Assembly (NCBI RefSeq): GCF_000953655.1
Contig: NZ_LN681225.1
Location: 62,001 to 126,000 of the forward strand
Direction: 5' to 3'
Origin: Legionella hackeliae
GTDB lineage: Bacteria; Pseudomonadota; Gammaproteobacteria; Legionellales; Legionellaceae
DNA length: 64,000 bases
A program made the translations under genes and the position numbers. Of this stretch, positions 18,779 to 26,597 are shown one piece after another. Each line of letters starts with the position of its first letter. The stretch's first letter is position 1. The notes below the pieces were generated by a model. The model did not search any database. It had not been told where the DNA came from and saw only the letters and a list, made by a program, of their open reading frames with translations.

Positions 18779-19573
18779 ATGTATTTTTTTAGGGCTTCAA
18801 ATTCGACTGATTCGTTAAACGCTTTGCATAATTTATTAAAGAAAAAGCCAGATTTGCAGGCGTGGTGGCAAGTAGCGCGTGATAAAAATGCATGGAGTTT
18901 CTTATATAGTCATCAAACCAAGCAATTAGATGCAAGCATAGCCAAGTTATCCAGGCTTATTGAAAATTATCAAATTGAGCGAGCCCAAGAACGGCTAAAA
19001 GCCTTGCAAAAACTTTACCTGCAAGTATGCAATTGGCAACATATGCATATTATCAAACGCCAGGATAGTGATAGAAAGGCGCAAGTGGAAGTCCTTGCTT
19101 CCTGGCTTAAAGACCAGCTTGGGAAAGAATCAGCATTTCAAATCGAACGCAAAGAAAACCCCTATGCTGGTGTTGAGATTTCTGACCAGCATTTATATCA
19201 ATGGTGGAAAGCGATGAGCAAACTGGGATGGTTTTGTCGACGCTCAACTGCCACACAAGAACTGGATAAAGCAATCCATTGGTTCTCTAACAGTATCATC
19301 ATAGACAGAGTCAAAGGATTACAGGAGTTAATGGCAGCAATTGAAGTTTGGAAAGATGAGCGGGGCGAAGTAAGCCGTCGTTTACCCATGGTCGAGGCGT
19401 TGCAAAGCTATATTGCTAATCAAATAAGTGAGTTAGAAGATAGAGAATACACTGAAAACTCCTATCTTCCTTTTTCAATACGAAGTTTTGCTCTGATTAC
19501 TGGCTGTTATATTCAGGAGTTATTTGAAGCGTTTGATGGTATCTTTGAGATATCGTCTCTACTTTTTAACTAA
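18779..19573 (+). CDS. Hypothetical helical protein
   Basis: A 264-residue soluble protein rich in Trp, Gln and Leu and predicted all-helical, with two similar blocks: a region around LQAWWQVARDKNAWSFL and one around LYQWWKAMSKLGWFCRR, each followed by a helix and a basic segment, so an internal duplication is likely. No known family is recognised. The ATG at 18779 is chosen; a TTG at 18761 in the same frame is possible and neither has a clear ribosome site. The upstream bases are very AT-rich with several TAATATT-like words. Could be another effector, which is inference only. Confidence 0.6.
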   Translation: MYFFRASNSTDSLNALHNLLKKKPDLQAWWQVARDKNAWSFLYSHQTKQLDASIAKLSRLIENYQIERAQERLKALQKLYLQVCNWQHMHIIKRQDSDRKAQVEVLASWLKDQLGKESAFQIERKENPYAGVEISDQHLYQWWKAMSKLGWFCRRSTATQELDKAIHWFSNSIIIDRVKGLQELMAAIEVWKDERGEVSRRLPMVEALQSYIANQISELEDREYTENSYLPFSIRSFALITGCYIQELFEAFDGIFEISSLLFN

Positions 19574-19628
19574 GTCACTAATTGAATGACTGCAGAACTT
19601 CTAGACAATTTCTGAGTGTTCGTAGAAA

Positions 19629-20297
19629 ATGCAAGCCACTAAAAAATTAATCGTTTGGCAGGAAACTGGGTGCAATGTGATAAATTCTAAACAAAAATTT
19701 TGTTTGATTATGGCGCATATCACTATCATTGCGTTGTCAAATACGTTGGTTCAGTATCCTTTTACGTTTCTTGGCTTTAAAACAACCTGGGGGGCGTTTA
19801 GTTATCCTTTAATTTTTATTTTAACTGATTTAACAGTGCGCTTACTTGGGCAGAAAATAGCAAAGAAAGTTGTTTATTTTGCCATGTTACCTGGGCTTGT
19901 ATGTTCTTATCTAATATCGAATGCCTATGCTCAAAATGCTCTCTTGTCCTATAATGAAGTTGCACTACGCATTGCATTCGCAAGCTTTTTAGCCTATGTA
20001 TTTGGCCAACTATTAGACATTACTGTGTTTCAAAAACTAAGAAACCAAACCAAATGGTGGGTTGCCCCTGGTGTTTCCAACATATTTGGTAATGTTTTTG
20101 ATACCTATTGCTTCTTTTTTATTGCTTTTTACCAGAGCAGTGATGTTTTTTTAAGTGCGCACTGGATGGAAATTGCGACAGTTGACTTAGTGTTTAAGCT
20201 GTTAATAAGTTTGATTTCATTTTTACCTCTTTATGGCCTTATTTTAAAATTACTGTTGCAAAATAATGCTATTAAGATAGCTGCGACTTCACATTAG
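19629..20297 (+). CDS. yhhQ: Queuosine precursor transporter (VUT/YhhQ family)
   Basis: A 222-residue inner-membrane protein with six membrane segments. The stretches LGFKTTWGAFSYPLIF, LTDLTVRLLG, AFASFLAYVFGQLLD, WWVAPGVSNIFGNVFDT and HWMEIATVDLVFKLLIS correspond closely in order and spacing to E. coli YhhQ, which imports the 7-deazaguanine precursors preQ0 and preQ1. Length equals that of the E. coli protein. The N terminus before residue 28 is less conserved, so a slightly later start is possible. Single gene, with about 55 bases after the preceding stop. Confidence 0.92.
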   Translation: MQATKKLIVWQETGCNVINSKQKFCLIMAHITIIALSNTLVQYPFTFLGFKTTWGAFSYPLIFILTDLTVRLLGQKIAKKVVYFAMLPGLVCSYLISNAYAQNALLSYNEVALRIAFASFLAYVFGQLLDITVFQKLRNQTKWWVAPGVSNIFGNVFDTYCFFFIAFYQSSDVFLSAHWMEIATVDLVFKLLISLISFLPLYGLILKLLLQNNAIKIAATSH

Positions 20298-20386
20298 ATT
20301 AAGCGGAGAATGTTTTTATCTAAGACTTAAGGGACTTATAAGATCCTGTCAGTAAACAGGAAAATAACATCGATAGGGAGAGCACT

Positions 20387-21538
20387 ATGAAGATAAGTTT
20401 TTTTGACTCAGAAAACTCTGAATCAACTGCGAAGAATAGAACTCCTAAAATCCCTGAACGAATTTGTCTTCATATTTTAAGTTTCCTCAATCCAAATCAG
20501 TTAAGTAAAGTGTCATTGGTCAATACCACATGGAAAGCGCTTGCTGAAAAAACAAAACATTGTATGGAACTAATGCCAGCAATTAAACGAATCCCACTTT
20601 TAAAATCCTATGATCTCGGACAGTTAGGAATTTATCCCATGTCAGGGGGGATGACCAATTGTACGTTTAAAATTAGATTGCGCAAAAAGACAAAATGGGT
20701 TCTACGAGTGCCGGGTGACGGTGCTACTGCATTTGTGGATAGAAAAATGGAAGATAATAATGCCAGGCAAGCGAGTGATTTGCAAATCAATGTGACGATT
20801 GATTTTTTTGATAAAAACGATGGCTTACAATTAACCCGTTATCTTGAAAGCAAAACAGTAAAAGAAGAATTACAAGAAAATCCATTGATATTAATAGCCG
20901 TGGCTGAGGTCTTAAAGCGTCTCCACACCTCTGCCCTTTTTCCCAACACAATTAATCTATTTACACGCAACAAACAGTTACTCGACCTCCTAAAAAACAC
21001 ACATCCTAAAATTCTCCCCAATGATTTTAAGGCGATTGAGGCAAGAATGGATGAAATTGAGGCTCTAATCGCTCATTACAAAATCCCTCTGTCTCCCTGC
21101 CATAATGATGCCACTCTCAGTAATTTTTTAGTTTCTCAGGATCCTGAAACGTTACAAAAGTTTGTTAAAATGCTCGATTATGAATATTCAGCAAGTGGTG
21201 ATCTTGCTACTGATTTAGCTTATTTTATTTGGGATGGTGATTTATGCCCCAAGCATGTTGAACTATTCGTACAAAGTTATTTTGGATATTGCGACGAGAA
21301 CTTATTAGCATGGTTTAATTTATATAAACCTGTGATTGGCTGGTGGTATACCATTTGGTCATGGACTCAACTTGCCAATAAAGCAAATGCTTGTGACCCA
21401 ACAGCCTATAGTCAGTTAGCGACGGAGAGTTATCAAAAAACAAAACTATACCTGGAAACGGAAGAATTTAAGCAAGCTTTCAATCTCATTGACTGTGAAA
21501 TTCAAAGTGCTACATTTACAGGGCTACGAAGCTTTTAG
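20387..21538 (+). CDS. F-box protein fused to choline-kinase-like (APH) domain, putative effector
   Basis: A 383-residue protein with two modules. Residues about 21-56 match the F-box pattern: IPERICLHILSFL, then LSKVSLVNTTWKALAEK, with the conserved Pro, Leu, Val and Trp in place. Residues about 75-375 resemble choline/ethanolamine kinases of the APH fold: a Gly-rich SGGMTNCTFKI loop, LRVPG with the nucleotide-site strand, H239-N-D-A-T-L-S-N246 as the catalytic loop and D264-Y-E as the metal-binding Asp. F-boxes recruit host SCF ubiquitin ligase through Skp1 and are found only in effectors among bacteria. Together they suggest a host-acting kinase or a kinase-fold adaptor. GGGAGAG precedes the ATG. 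Confidence 0.82.
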   Translation: MKISFFDSENSESTAKNRTPKIPERICLHILSFLNPNQLSKVSLVNTTWKALAEKTKHCMELMPAIKRIPLLKSYDLGQLGIYPMSGGMTNCTFKIRLRKKTKWVLRVPGDGATAFVDRKMEDNNARQASDLQINVTIDFFDKNDGLQLTRYLESKTVKEELQENPLILIAVAEVLKRLHTSALFPNTINLFTRNKQLLDLLKNTHPKILPNDFKAIEARMDEIEALIAHYKIPLSPCHNDATLSNFLVSQDPETLQKFVKMLDYEYSASGDLATDLAYFIWDGDLCPKHVELFVQSYFGYCDENLLAWFNLYKPVIGWWYTIWSWTQLANKANACDPTAYSQLATESYQKTKLYLETEEFKQAFNLIDCEIQSATFTGLRSF

Positions 21539-21558
21539 CCTCGGTAGAGGCTAAAATT

Positions 21559-21837
21559 TTATTCGTCTTTTTTGTGGCAACCACAGCAGGCAAATAAGTT
21601 ATAAAGCCAGCCAATAAGAAAACCAAAGATAAAAAAATCAATGAATGCAATTAGCCCACCGAGCAAACTACCTATGACGGTTGGCTCATAACCGACATAT
21701 AAAGCGCCCATGGCCGATACAAAGGGTTTTGCATAGGAATAATAAGTGGCGATTAATCCCAGGATTAATATCGAAATGCCCCAAATAACCCCCAAACTGA
21801 GTCCCAGAGCAACAGGGCTTAATTTACATTTATTCAT
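21559..21837 (-). CDS. Small membrane protein of the bacteriophage-holin-like type
   Basis: A 92-residue protein with two long membrane helices: SPVALGLSLGVIWGISILILG and, after an extracytoplasmic loop, IGSLLGGLIAFIDFFIFGFLIGWLY. It ends with a Cys-rich tail (CCGCHKKDE). Proteins with this layout are labelled bacteriophage holin in many gammaproteobacterial genomes, but no phage genes are near, so a resident membrane role is more likely. ATG codons at 21846 and 21843 are alternatives to 21837. It is convergent with the F-box gene, 20 bases apart. Confidence 0.65.
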   Translation of the reverse strand: MNKCKLSPVALGLSLGVIWGISILILGLIATYYSYAKPFVSAMGALYVGYEPTVIGSLLGGLIAFIDFFIFGFLIGWLYNLFACCGCHKKDE

Positions 21838-21998
21838 AGTCATCATCCAATGATTACCCAGTAACTTTATTATAGTCCAGGCAAAAAAAATTTATGGCTA
21901 AAAGATTGTTGTTATTGAATTTTTTTTGCGAGAATGTTGTTTGATTATTAGTCTGATATATAATTAAATATACAATTTGTAAATTAAAGACAAATATT

Positions 21999-23126
21999 GT
22001 GAAACCTCAACAATTACCGACGTTAATCGTCTTGTCCCCAACAAATACTGATGAAGTTCAATGTGAGGATCAGGAAGGAAAAACACTGACTATTGGTACT
22101 TCAGAGTCCATAACAGTAATGTATATACCCACTGTACTGGTTCAGCAAGCGTTGATTGCACCTCCCTATACTCTTTATTGGGTTGATGCAGAAAATATCA
22201 CCACCAAGTTGCATACCATTCAAGAAAGTGAGCAACATGCAATCGTTCTTGTTGGTAACTCGACAGAAATAAAGGCTTATTTTATAGAACAGGGACAATT
22301 AGATCCCAGGCCTTCAACATTGTCAGAGAGTACCAGAAAAAGACTTAAAGAATTGCATCCAGGACAACATGGCAAAGTCAGTGTAGAAGAGAATGATCCT
22401 ACTTTTCTCGCTCGTACCATTCGTTTTATTCGTTTGGAAGGAGAACGTGGTAATGAAGCGCAGATAACCGGAACTCGTACGGGAAAAAATGTCTTTTCAA
22501 CAAGTTTTGGTCCTTGCAACCCAGTTGTCGGCAAACGCAAGGTTGATAATCAATTTGTACTCAATCACGCCAATAGTGCTGGTTTCGATAGAGAAGGGGG
22601 CTCAGGTAAGTTTTTAACGAGTATAGAAGAAGGAGGCGGTGCTGATTTACTTGCAGTGATCCAAAATCCAAACGTAGTAAACAGCAAGACAAAAGCCCCC
22701 ATTCTTGCCGGTGGGATTGCTTTAGAATTAAAAAGTAAAGAAGTGGGCCGTATTAGCTTTCCGGAAGGGTACAATTCAATTGCCTGCATCAATGGCAATA
22801 CAGTCATCTTAACGAAGAATATGCAGTTTTTTACCACGACGGAAGAAAAACAAGAACTTCTTCAACAATGCTTAAGATCAGAGTCAGCAGAAGTAAGTCG
22901 CGAAATTGACATTAAAGATAGTACACAACAATTACCGCTTTCATCCTCGCTGATGGAAATACAAAAAATAAACAAAGAAATGAAAGCAACCTTAAAGAAA
23001 GAAAAAGGGCCTTATGAGTCCATCATTCAAGGATTATTATTACTTAAAATTAAACCTGAAGCTGAATCTAAAACGAAAGAACAGAAAAAAGAGAGTGCAC
23101 TAAAAAGTTTCTTTAAATTTCGATGA
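21999..23126 (+). CDS. Hypothetical protein, possible effector
   Basis: A 375-residue soluble protein with a GTG start and weak ribosome site. No family is recognised. The N-terminal half is beta-rich; residues about 140-245 contain Gly-rich segments (TGTRTGKNVF, GFDREGGSGKF, EEGGGADLL); the C-terminal 90 residues are charged and helical with a Lys/Glu-rich end (KTKEQKKESALKSFFKFR). No signal peptide or membrane helix. The upstream 140 bases are unusually AT-rich. Its charged C terminus and setting allow an effector role, which remains inference. Confidence 0.62.
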   Translation: MKPQQLPTLIVLSPTNTDEVQCEDQEGKTLTIGTSESITVMYIPTVLVQQALIAPPYTLYWVDAENITTKLHTIQESEQHAIVLVGNSTEIKAYFIEQGQLDPRPSTLSESTRKRLKELHPGQHGKVSVEENDPTFLARTIRFIRLEGERGNEAQITGTRTGKNVFSTSFGPCNPVVGKRKVDNQFVLNHANSAGFDREGGSGKFLTSIEEGGGADLLAVIQNPNVVNSKTKAPILAGGIALELKSKEVGRISFPEGYNSIACINGNTVILTKNMQFFTTTEEKQELLQQCLRSESAEVSREIDIKDSTQQLPLSSSLMEIQKINKEMKATLKKEKGPYESIIQGLLLLKIKPEAESKTKEQKKESALKSFFKFR

Positions 23127-23270
23127 ATTACAAAAAGTTGTTATTCAGTTATCGCTGCGATCCGTGCCAATTGAGCAAATTTAATTAGCATTGTTCAATT
23201 AACTGTTGTTTCATGAACTCCCTTTCCCTATAATTCTGTTTCCTCTCACACCTAAGGAAAGTTTTAAGTC

Positions 23271-23657
23271 ATGAAAAAAGTTGTTTTGTTTTTAGTAGCA
23301 AGCTTATTTGTCGTGAGTGCTCAGGCAAGGGAATCGTTGTGTGGTTATCGCGATTATTTTCATCTTGATGACAAAATACATCCTGGAGTTTTCATTGTGA
23401 GTGCTAACCATACTCCAGATATTTACATGCAAGTCATTAGCCCTAGAAGCTTTGAAATCAGAGATACGCAACAATGCAGAGACGGTTATGCCCATGTTAC
23501 TGTTGCTTATGATGCTTACAATTGGTGTGTTCTGGATATCAAAGATGGCCCTTACATGATGCATCCTTCTATTAATGCTTCTTGTAATGGAATGCGTTAC
23601 AAGGGTATTAGCTACGATGGTTTCAATTCATACTCTTATACCATCAATCTTGATTAA
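23271..23657 (+). CDS. Small secreted protein with paired cysteines
   Basis: A 128-residue protein with a classical signal peptide (KKVVLFLVASLFVVSAQA, cleavage likely after Ala19). The mature part has four Cys (in LCGYRD, QQCRDG, NWCVLD and ASCNGM), consistent with two disulfides in the periplasm or outside, and many Tyr residues. The ATG has AAGGAAAG upstream. A strong terminator follows at once. Not recognised; a small exported protein of the Legionella type. Confidence 0.7.
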   Translation: MKKVVLFLVASLFVVSAQARESLCGYRDYFHLDDKIHPGVFIVSANHTPDIYMQVISPRSFEIRDTQQCRDGYAHVTVAYDAYNWCVLDIKDGPYMMHPSINASCNGMRYKGISYDGFNSYSYTINLD

Positions 23658-23665
23658 TAATTGTG

Positions 23666-23697
23666 TTAAGCCAGGCCAGAGCCTGGCTTAATTTTTT
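23666..23697 (+). terminator. Rho-independent terminator
   Basis: Bases 23666-23676 and 23681-23691 form an 11-bp perfect stem (TTAAGCCAGGC) with a 4-base loop CAGA, followed by six T. It ends the small secreted-protein gene and lies directly at the 3' end of the chrA remnant on the other strand. Confidence 0.9.
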
Positions 23698-24395
23698 AAA
23701 AGCTCCCGCAAGCTATCAAGGCTGCAAACACAAAGACCGCCCAGGGTGGAATTTTCCAGAAAACCAATAGTAGATAACACAATACCGCCAAAGAAAAATC
23801 CCTGACAGTCATTATCGCACTTGTCCACACTGGATTATAAAAAGCGGCTAATAAAATACCGACTACAGCAGCATTGATACCAAGCATGGCCCGTTGAATA
23901 GCCACATGCTTTTTTATAGTTTCCCAAAGTGGTAAAGCACCCAGTATAAGGAGAAAGGATGGTAAGAAAATAGCAACAAGAGCAATGAATCCACCTAACC
24001 AGCTTGCGGGATATTGGAAATAGTCCCTATATATGCGGCAAAAGTAAATAAAGGACCCGGAACCGCTTGTGCTGCGCCATAACCTGCTAAAAACTCGGTA
24101 TTACTAACCCAGCCGCTCGGTACAATCACTGATTGCAGTAGAGGTAAAACAACATGCCCACCACCAAATACAAGTGCCATGCCAACTTGACTGCTGGCTG
24201 GTCCGGAAAGAAATTGGCACAGGGCTACTAAATCGCTATACGCATGATCATTGAGCCATTGATGTTTGTGAACAAACTCTTCTCTAAAATAACCAAGGTG
24301 AGCAATAGGACCACCAAAGCTGATTAGGCCAATCTTCAGGAAAATAACGAAAATTTACCAAAAATTGTCCTTTTCTGGACTAGATGGTGGTTGCA
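23696..24395 (-). pseudogene. chrA: Chromate transporter remnant (deletion, frameshift, nonsense)
   Basis: Reverse-strand pieces match ChrA in order. From 24395 an ATG starts a frame that meets TAA at codon 14, then continues VIFLKIGLISFGGPIAHLGYF and LVALCQFLSGPASSQVG (first ChrA half). It jumps directly into ALVFGGGHVVLPLLQ and GYGAAQAVPGPLFTFAAY, which belong to the start of the second half. After SNIPQAG a stop and a frame change occur near 24000, and the rest (LGGFIALVAIFLPSFLL to ACGSF) is in another frame. The span is about 700 bases against roughly 1200 for an intact gene. So three separate lesions are visible: nonsense codon, internal deletion joining the halves, and frameshift. It cannot make a working chromate/sulfate carrier. 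Confidence 0.85.
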
Positions 24396-24529
24396 TGGTT
24401 TAGTTCAATTCATAATATGTATGACAGGGACTTTTATCCTTTGATTCAATCAAAGATGAATAATTTAAGAAAGCGGTAAGATTCTTGTTCTATATTTAAA
24501 GGAGTTTATTGCTTTAAGCGAGTACATTT

Positions 24530-26560
24530 GTGAGTACACCTGAGCATGATTTAAATGTAGCTTATGACTTGGCTGCTTCTGCAATTAGTGAAAATCCAAA
24601 GCAACTGGAAGAAATTTTAACCCAAGATTCATTAAATTTTGAACAAAAGCAGCGATTGTGTCTTTTCGCTGTACAAAAAGATTGGTCAGTTATTTACGAT
24701 GTTCCTGATAGTTTCATGAATGATGACATTTTCATTGCTTGCATAGAGCAATCGCATGATTATATTCAAGAAATTCCTGCAAAATATGCCACCCCAAAAC
24801 TGATTCAAGTCGTAGCAAATCTTGTCGATGAGTTAGAGTATGTTCCTCCTTGGTTAAAAACACCGGAAGTCTGTCTTAAAGTGATAAAAAGACACTGGCG
24901 ATACATGGACGAAGTCCCTGATGGAGACAATTATAAAATTGTCTATCTTGCAGGCATCAAACAAAATTGGTGTGCTTTTTTCTATATTCCCGAAGCGCGA
25001 AGAAGTGATCCTGAAATTTTGGCAGCATTAAAAGAAGTTTGGCGTACTCAACAAATAGTTTTCCCCGAGCCTTTTGATATGCAGTCATTGTATTTTATCG
25101 CTGTAAAGGAAAATGCGAGCTTACTCCCTACTGTCCCTGAACAATATAATAACATTGCAATCTGTCTTACCGCTTTAACCAAGAAACCAGATTTACTTGA
25201 ACATTTACCTCAGAAATTATTGACGGATGTGTGTATTGCATGGGTGCGTCAATCTAGTACTGCGCTTGCTAACCTTCCCTCTCGTCTTCGCCAAGAGGTC
25301 ATCAACAGTATTGGTTTGGACAATATTCTTGCTAATGATTTTATGATTTTTCCCTTGCTCGATTCTAATAAGGCTTATCACCAAACTATTCAACAGGTTT
25401 TAGGCGGGTGTGAACATTTGGTCGTGACAAAAGAAGGTGCTCTGGGGAATGATGCCGAAATACAGGACTCCTATTTAGTCTATGCGAATGCCAGCAAGCG
25501 GTTTAAAAAGACTCTACATGTTGATGCGTCATTGGCCGCGACTTGTCTTGATCGGTTGCGTAATAATAAAAGCATTGACCTGGTTCTATTGGGTCATGAT
25601 CCAATGTTTGATGGAGAAAGAAAAATAGGTGGATTTTCTCCCAAAGAAATCATAGAACTTCTAAAAGAATATCCTAATATAAATCGTGTTACTCTTTTGA
25701 CCTGCAACTCAGTAAAGGCAAAGGTGTTAGAAAAAGAAAAAGAAATCAATCAAAGACTGGTTAAACGAAGTAAAAATGAGGTGATTGCACCTTGTGGCTT
25801 GGTATTGATGTCTTCAGAGCCTGATGACAATAAATCCAGGTTAATCTTAGAGGGGTTAAGGAATGAACATGCATTTGTTTTAGTAAAACTAAAAGACAAG
25901 TACACTTTGTTTTATCTAAGTCAGGATGGGACTGCAGTTAAAACCTCTCGGGTTACATTAACGGATACTCAATTTACTAAACTTCACAAAGTAATTTTTC
26001 CAAATGAAAAAAGACTGCCATTTCCTGCAAATGCAGACGATATTGTTACTATTCGTGGGGGACTAGGTAGCGAGCCCTTGGAAAGGAAACAGTTCGTAGC
26101 GTTTTATAGAATTGCTATGCAAGAAAATCCTTATAGCAAGACTAATCCTAACTACAAAGCACTTAAACAATTTTATAATTTTTTCAATCACATAATCATT
26201 GATGAACAAGAATATCCAAAACTTAAAGTAAGTTTGCTTAAAACAATTGTGGACATGGTTATAGCGGCCAAGCTTAATAGAGTCATCTCCATCAAAGGCT
26301 TTAATTATGTGTTGTCTGTAGATACAAAAGATCGTCGATTTATTGCTGGTATTCGCGTGTCAGCTTACCCTCCTTCTTACAGCAAAAATAATCGTCCTTT
26401 ATTCTTTGATAACTCGCAAAATAATTTGGACAGCGATGCGGTTGAGAAAGAAATGGATAAAATAGTCAATCGCACAGTCGAAAAAACGAGTGGCGATACC
26501 GAGGAGGCGACTGAAGAAGAACTGTCTCAACTTAAAGCGATAACCTTTGTGGTTAAATAG
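24530..26560 (+). CDS. DUF4116-like repeat protein with caspase-like His/Cys domain, putative effector
   Basis: A 676-residue protein. Residues about 45-265 hold around eight short helical repeats of the form CLxAVxxxWxxIxxVP, like the DUF4116 repeats of Legionella proteins. Residues about 320-440 look like a clan-CD (caspase/C80-type) protease domain: a hydrophobic strand IDLVLLGH with His356, an IGGFSPKEIIELLKEY helix, then a strand VTLLTC with Cys392. The 36-residue His-Cys spacing is shorter than in MARTX C80 domains. The tail TEEATEEELSQL near the C terminus resembles a Dot/Icm E-block. GTG start; GGAG lies some 25 bases earlier, so the start is uncertain. Protease function is a hypothesis. 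Confidence 0.72.
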   Translation: MSTPEHDLNVAYDLAASAISENPKQLEEILTQDSLNFEQKQRLCLFAVQKDWSVIYDVPDSFMNDDIFIACIEQSHDYIQEIPAKYATPKLIQVVANLVDELEYVPPWLKTPEVCLKVIKRHWRYMDEVPDGDNYKIVYLAGIKQNWCAFFYIPEARRSDPEILAALKEVWRTQQIVFPEPFDMQSLYFIAVKENASLLPTVPEQYNNIAICLTALTKKPDLLEHLPQKLLTDVCIAWVRQSSTALANLPSRLRQEVINSIGLDNILANDFMIFPLLDSNKAYHQTIQQVLGGCEHLVVTKEGALGNDAEIQDSYLVYANASKRFKKTLHVDASLAATCLDRLRNNKSIDLVLLGHDPMFDGERKIGGFSPKEIIELLKEYPNINRVTLLTCNSVKAKVLEKEKEINQRLVKRSKNEVIAPCGLVLMSSEPDDNKSRLILEGLRNEHAFVLVKLKDKYTLFYLSQDGTAVKTSRVTLTDTQFTKLHKVIFPNEKRLPFPANADDIVTIRGGLGSEPLERKQFVAFYRIAMQENPYSKTNPNYKALKQFYNFFNHIIIDEQEYPKLKVSLLKTIVDMVIAAKLNRVISIKGFNYVLSVDTKDRRFIAGIRVSAYPPSYSKNNRPLFFDNSQNNLDSDAVEKEMDKIVNRTVEKTSGDTEEATEEELSQLKAITFVVK

Positions 26561-26597
26561 TCTAAAAATTAAATTTTGTTTGGTCTGCCAATTCTCA

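Noticed and set aside
21559-21837. Prophage indicated by a holin-like gene
   Set aside because: No lysin, capsid, tail or integrase gene is near; the protein is a common small membrane protein that merely carries the holin label.
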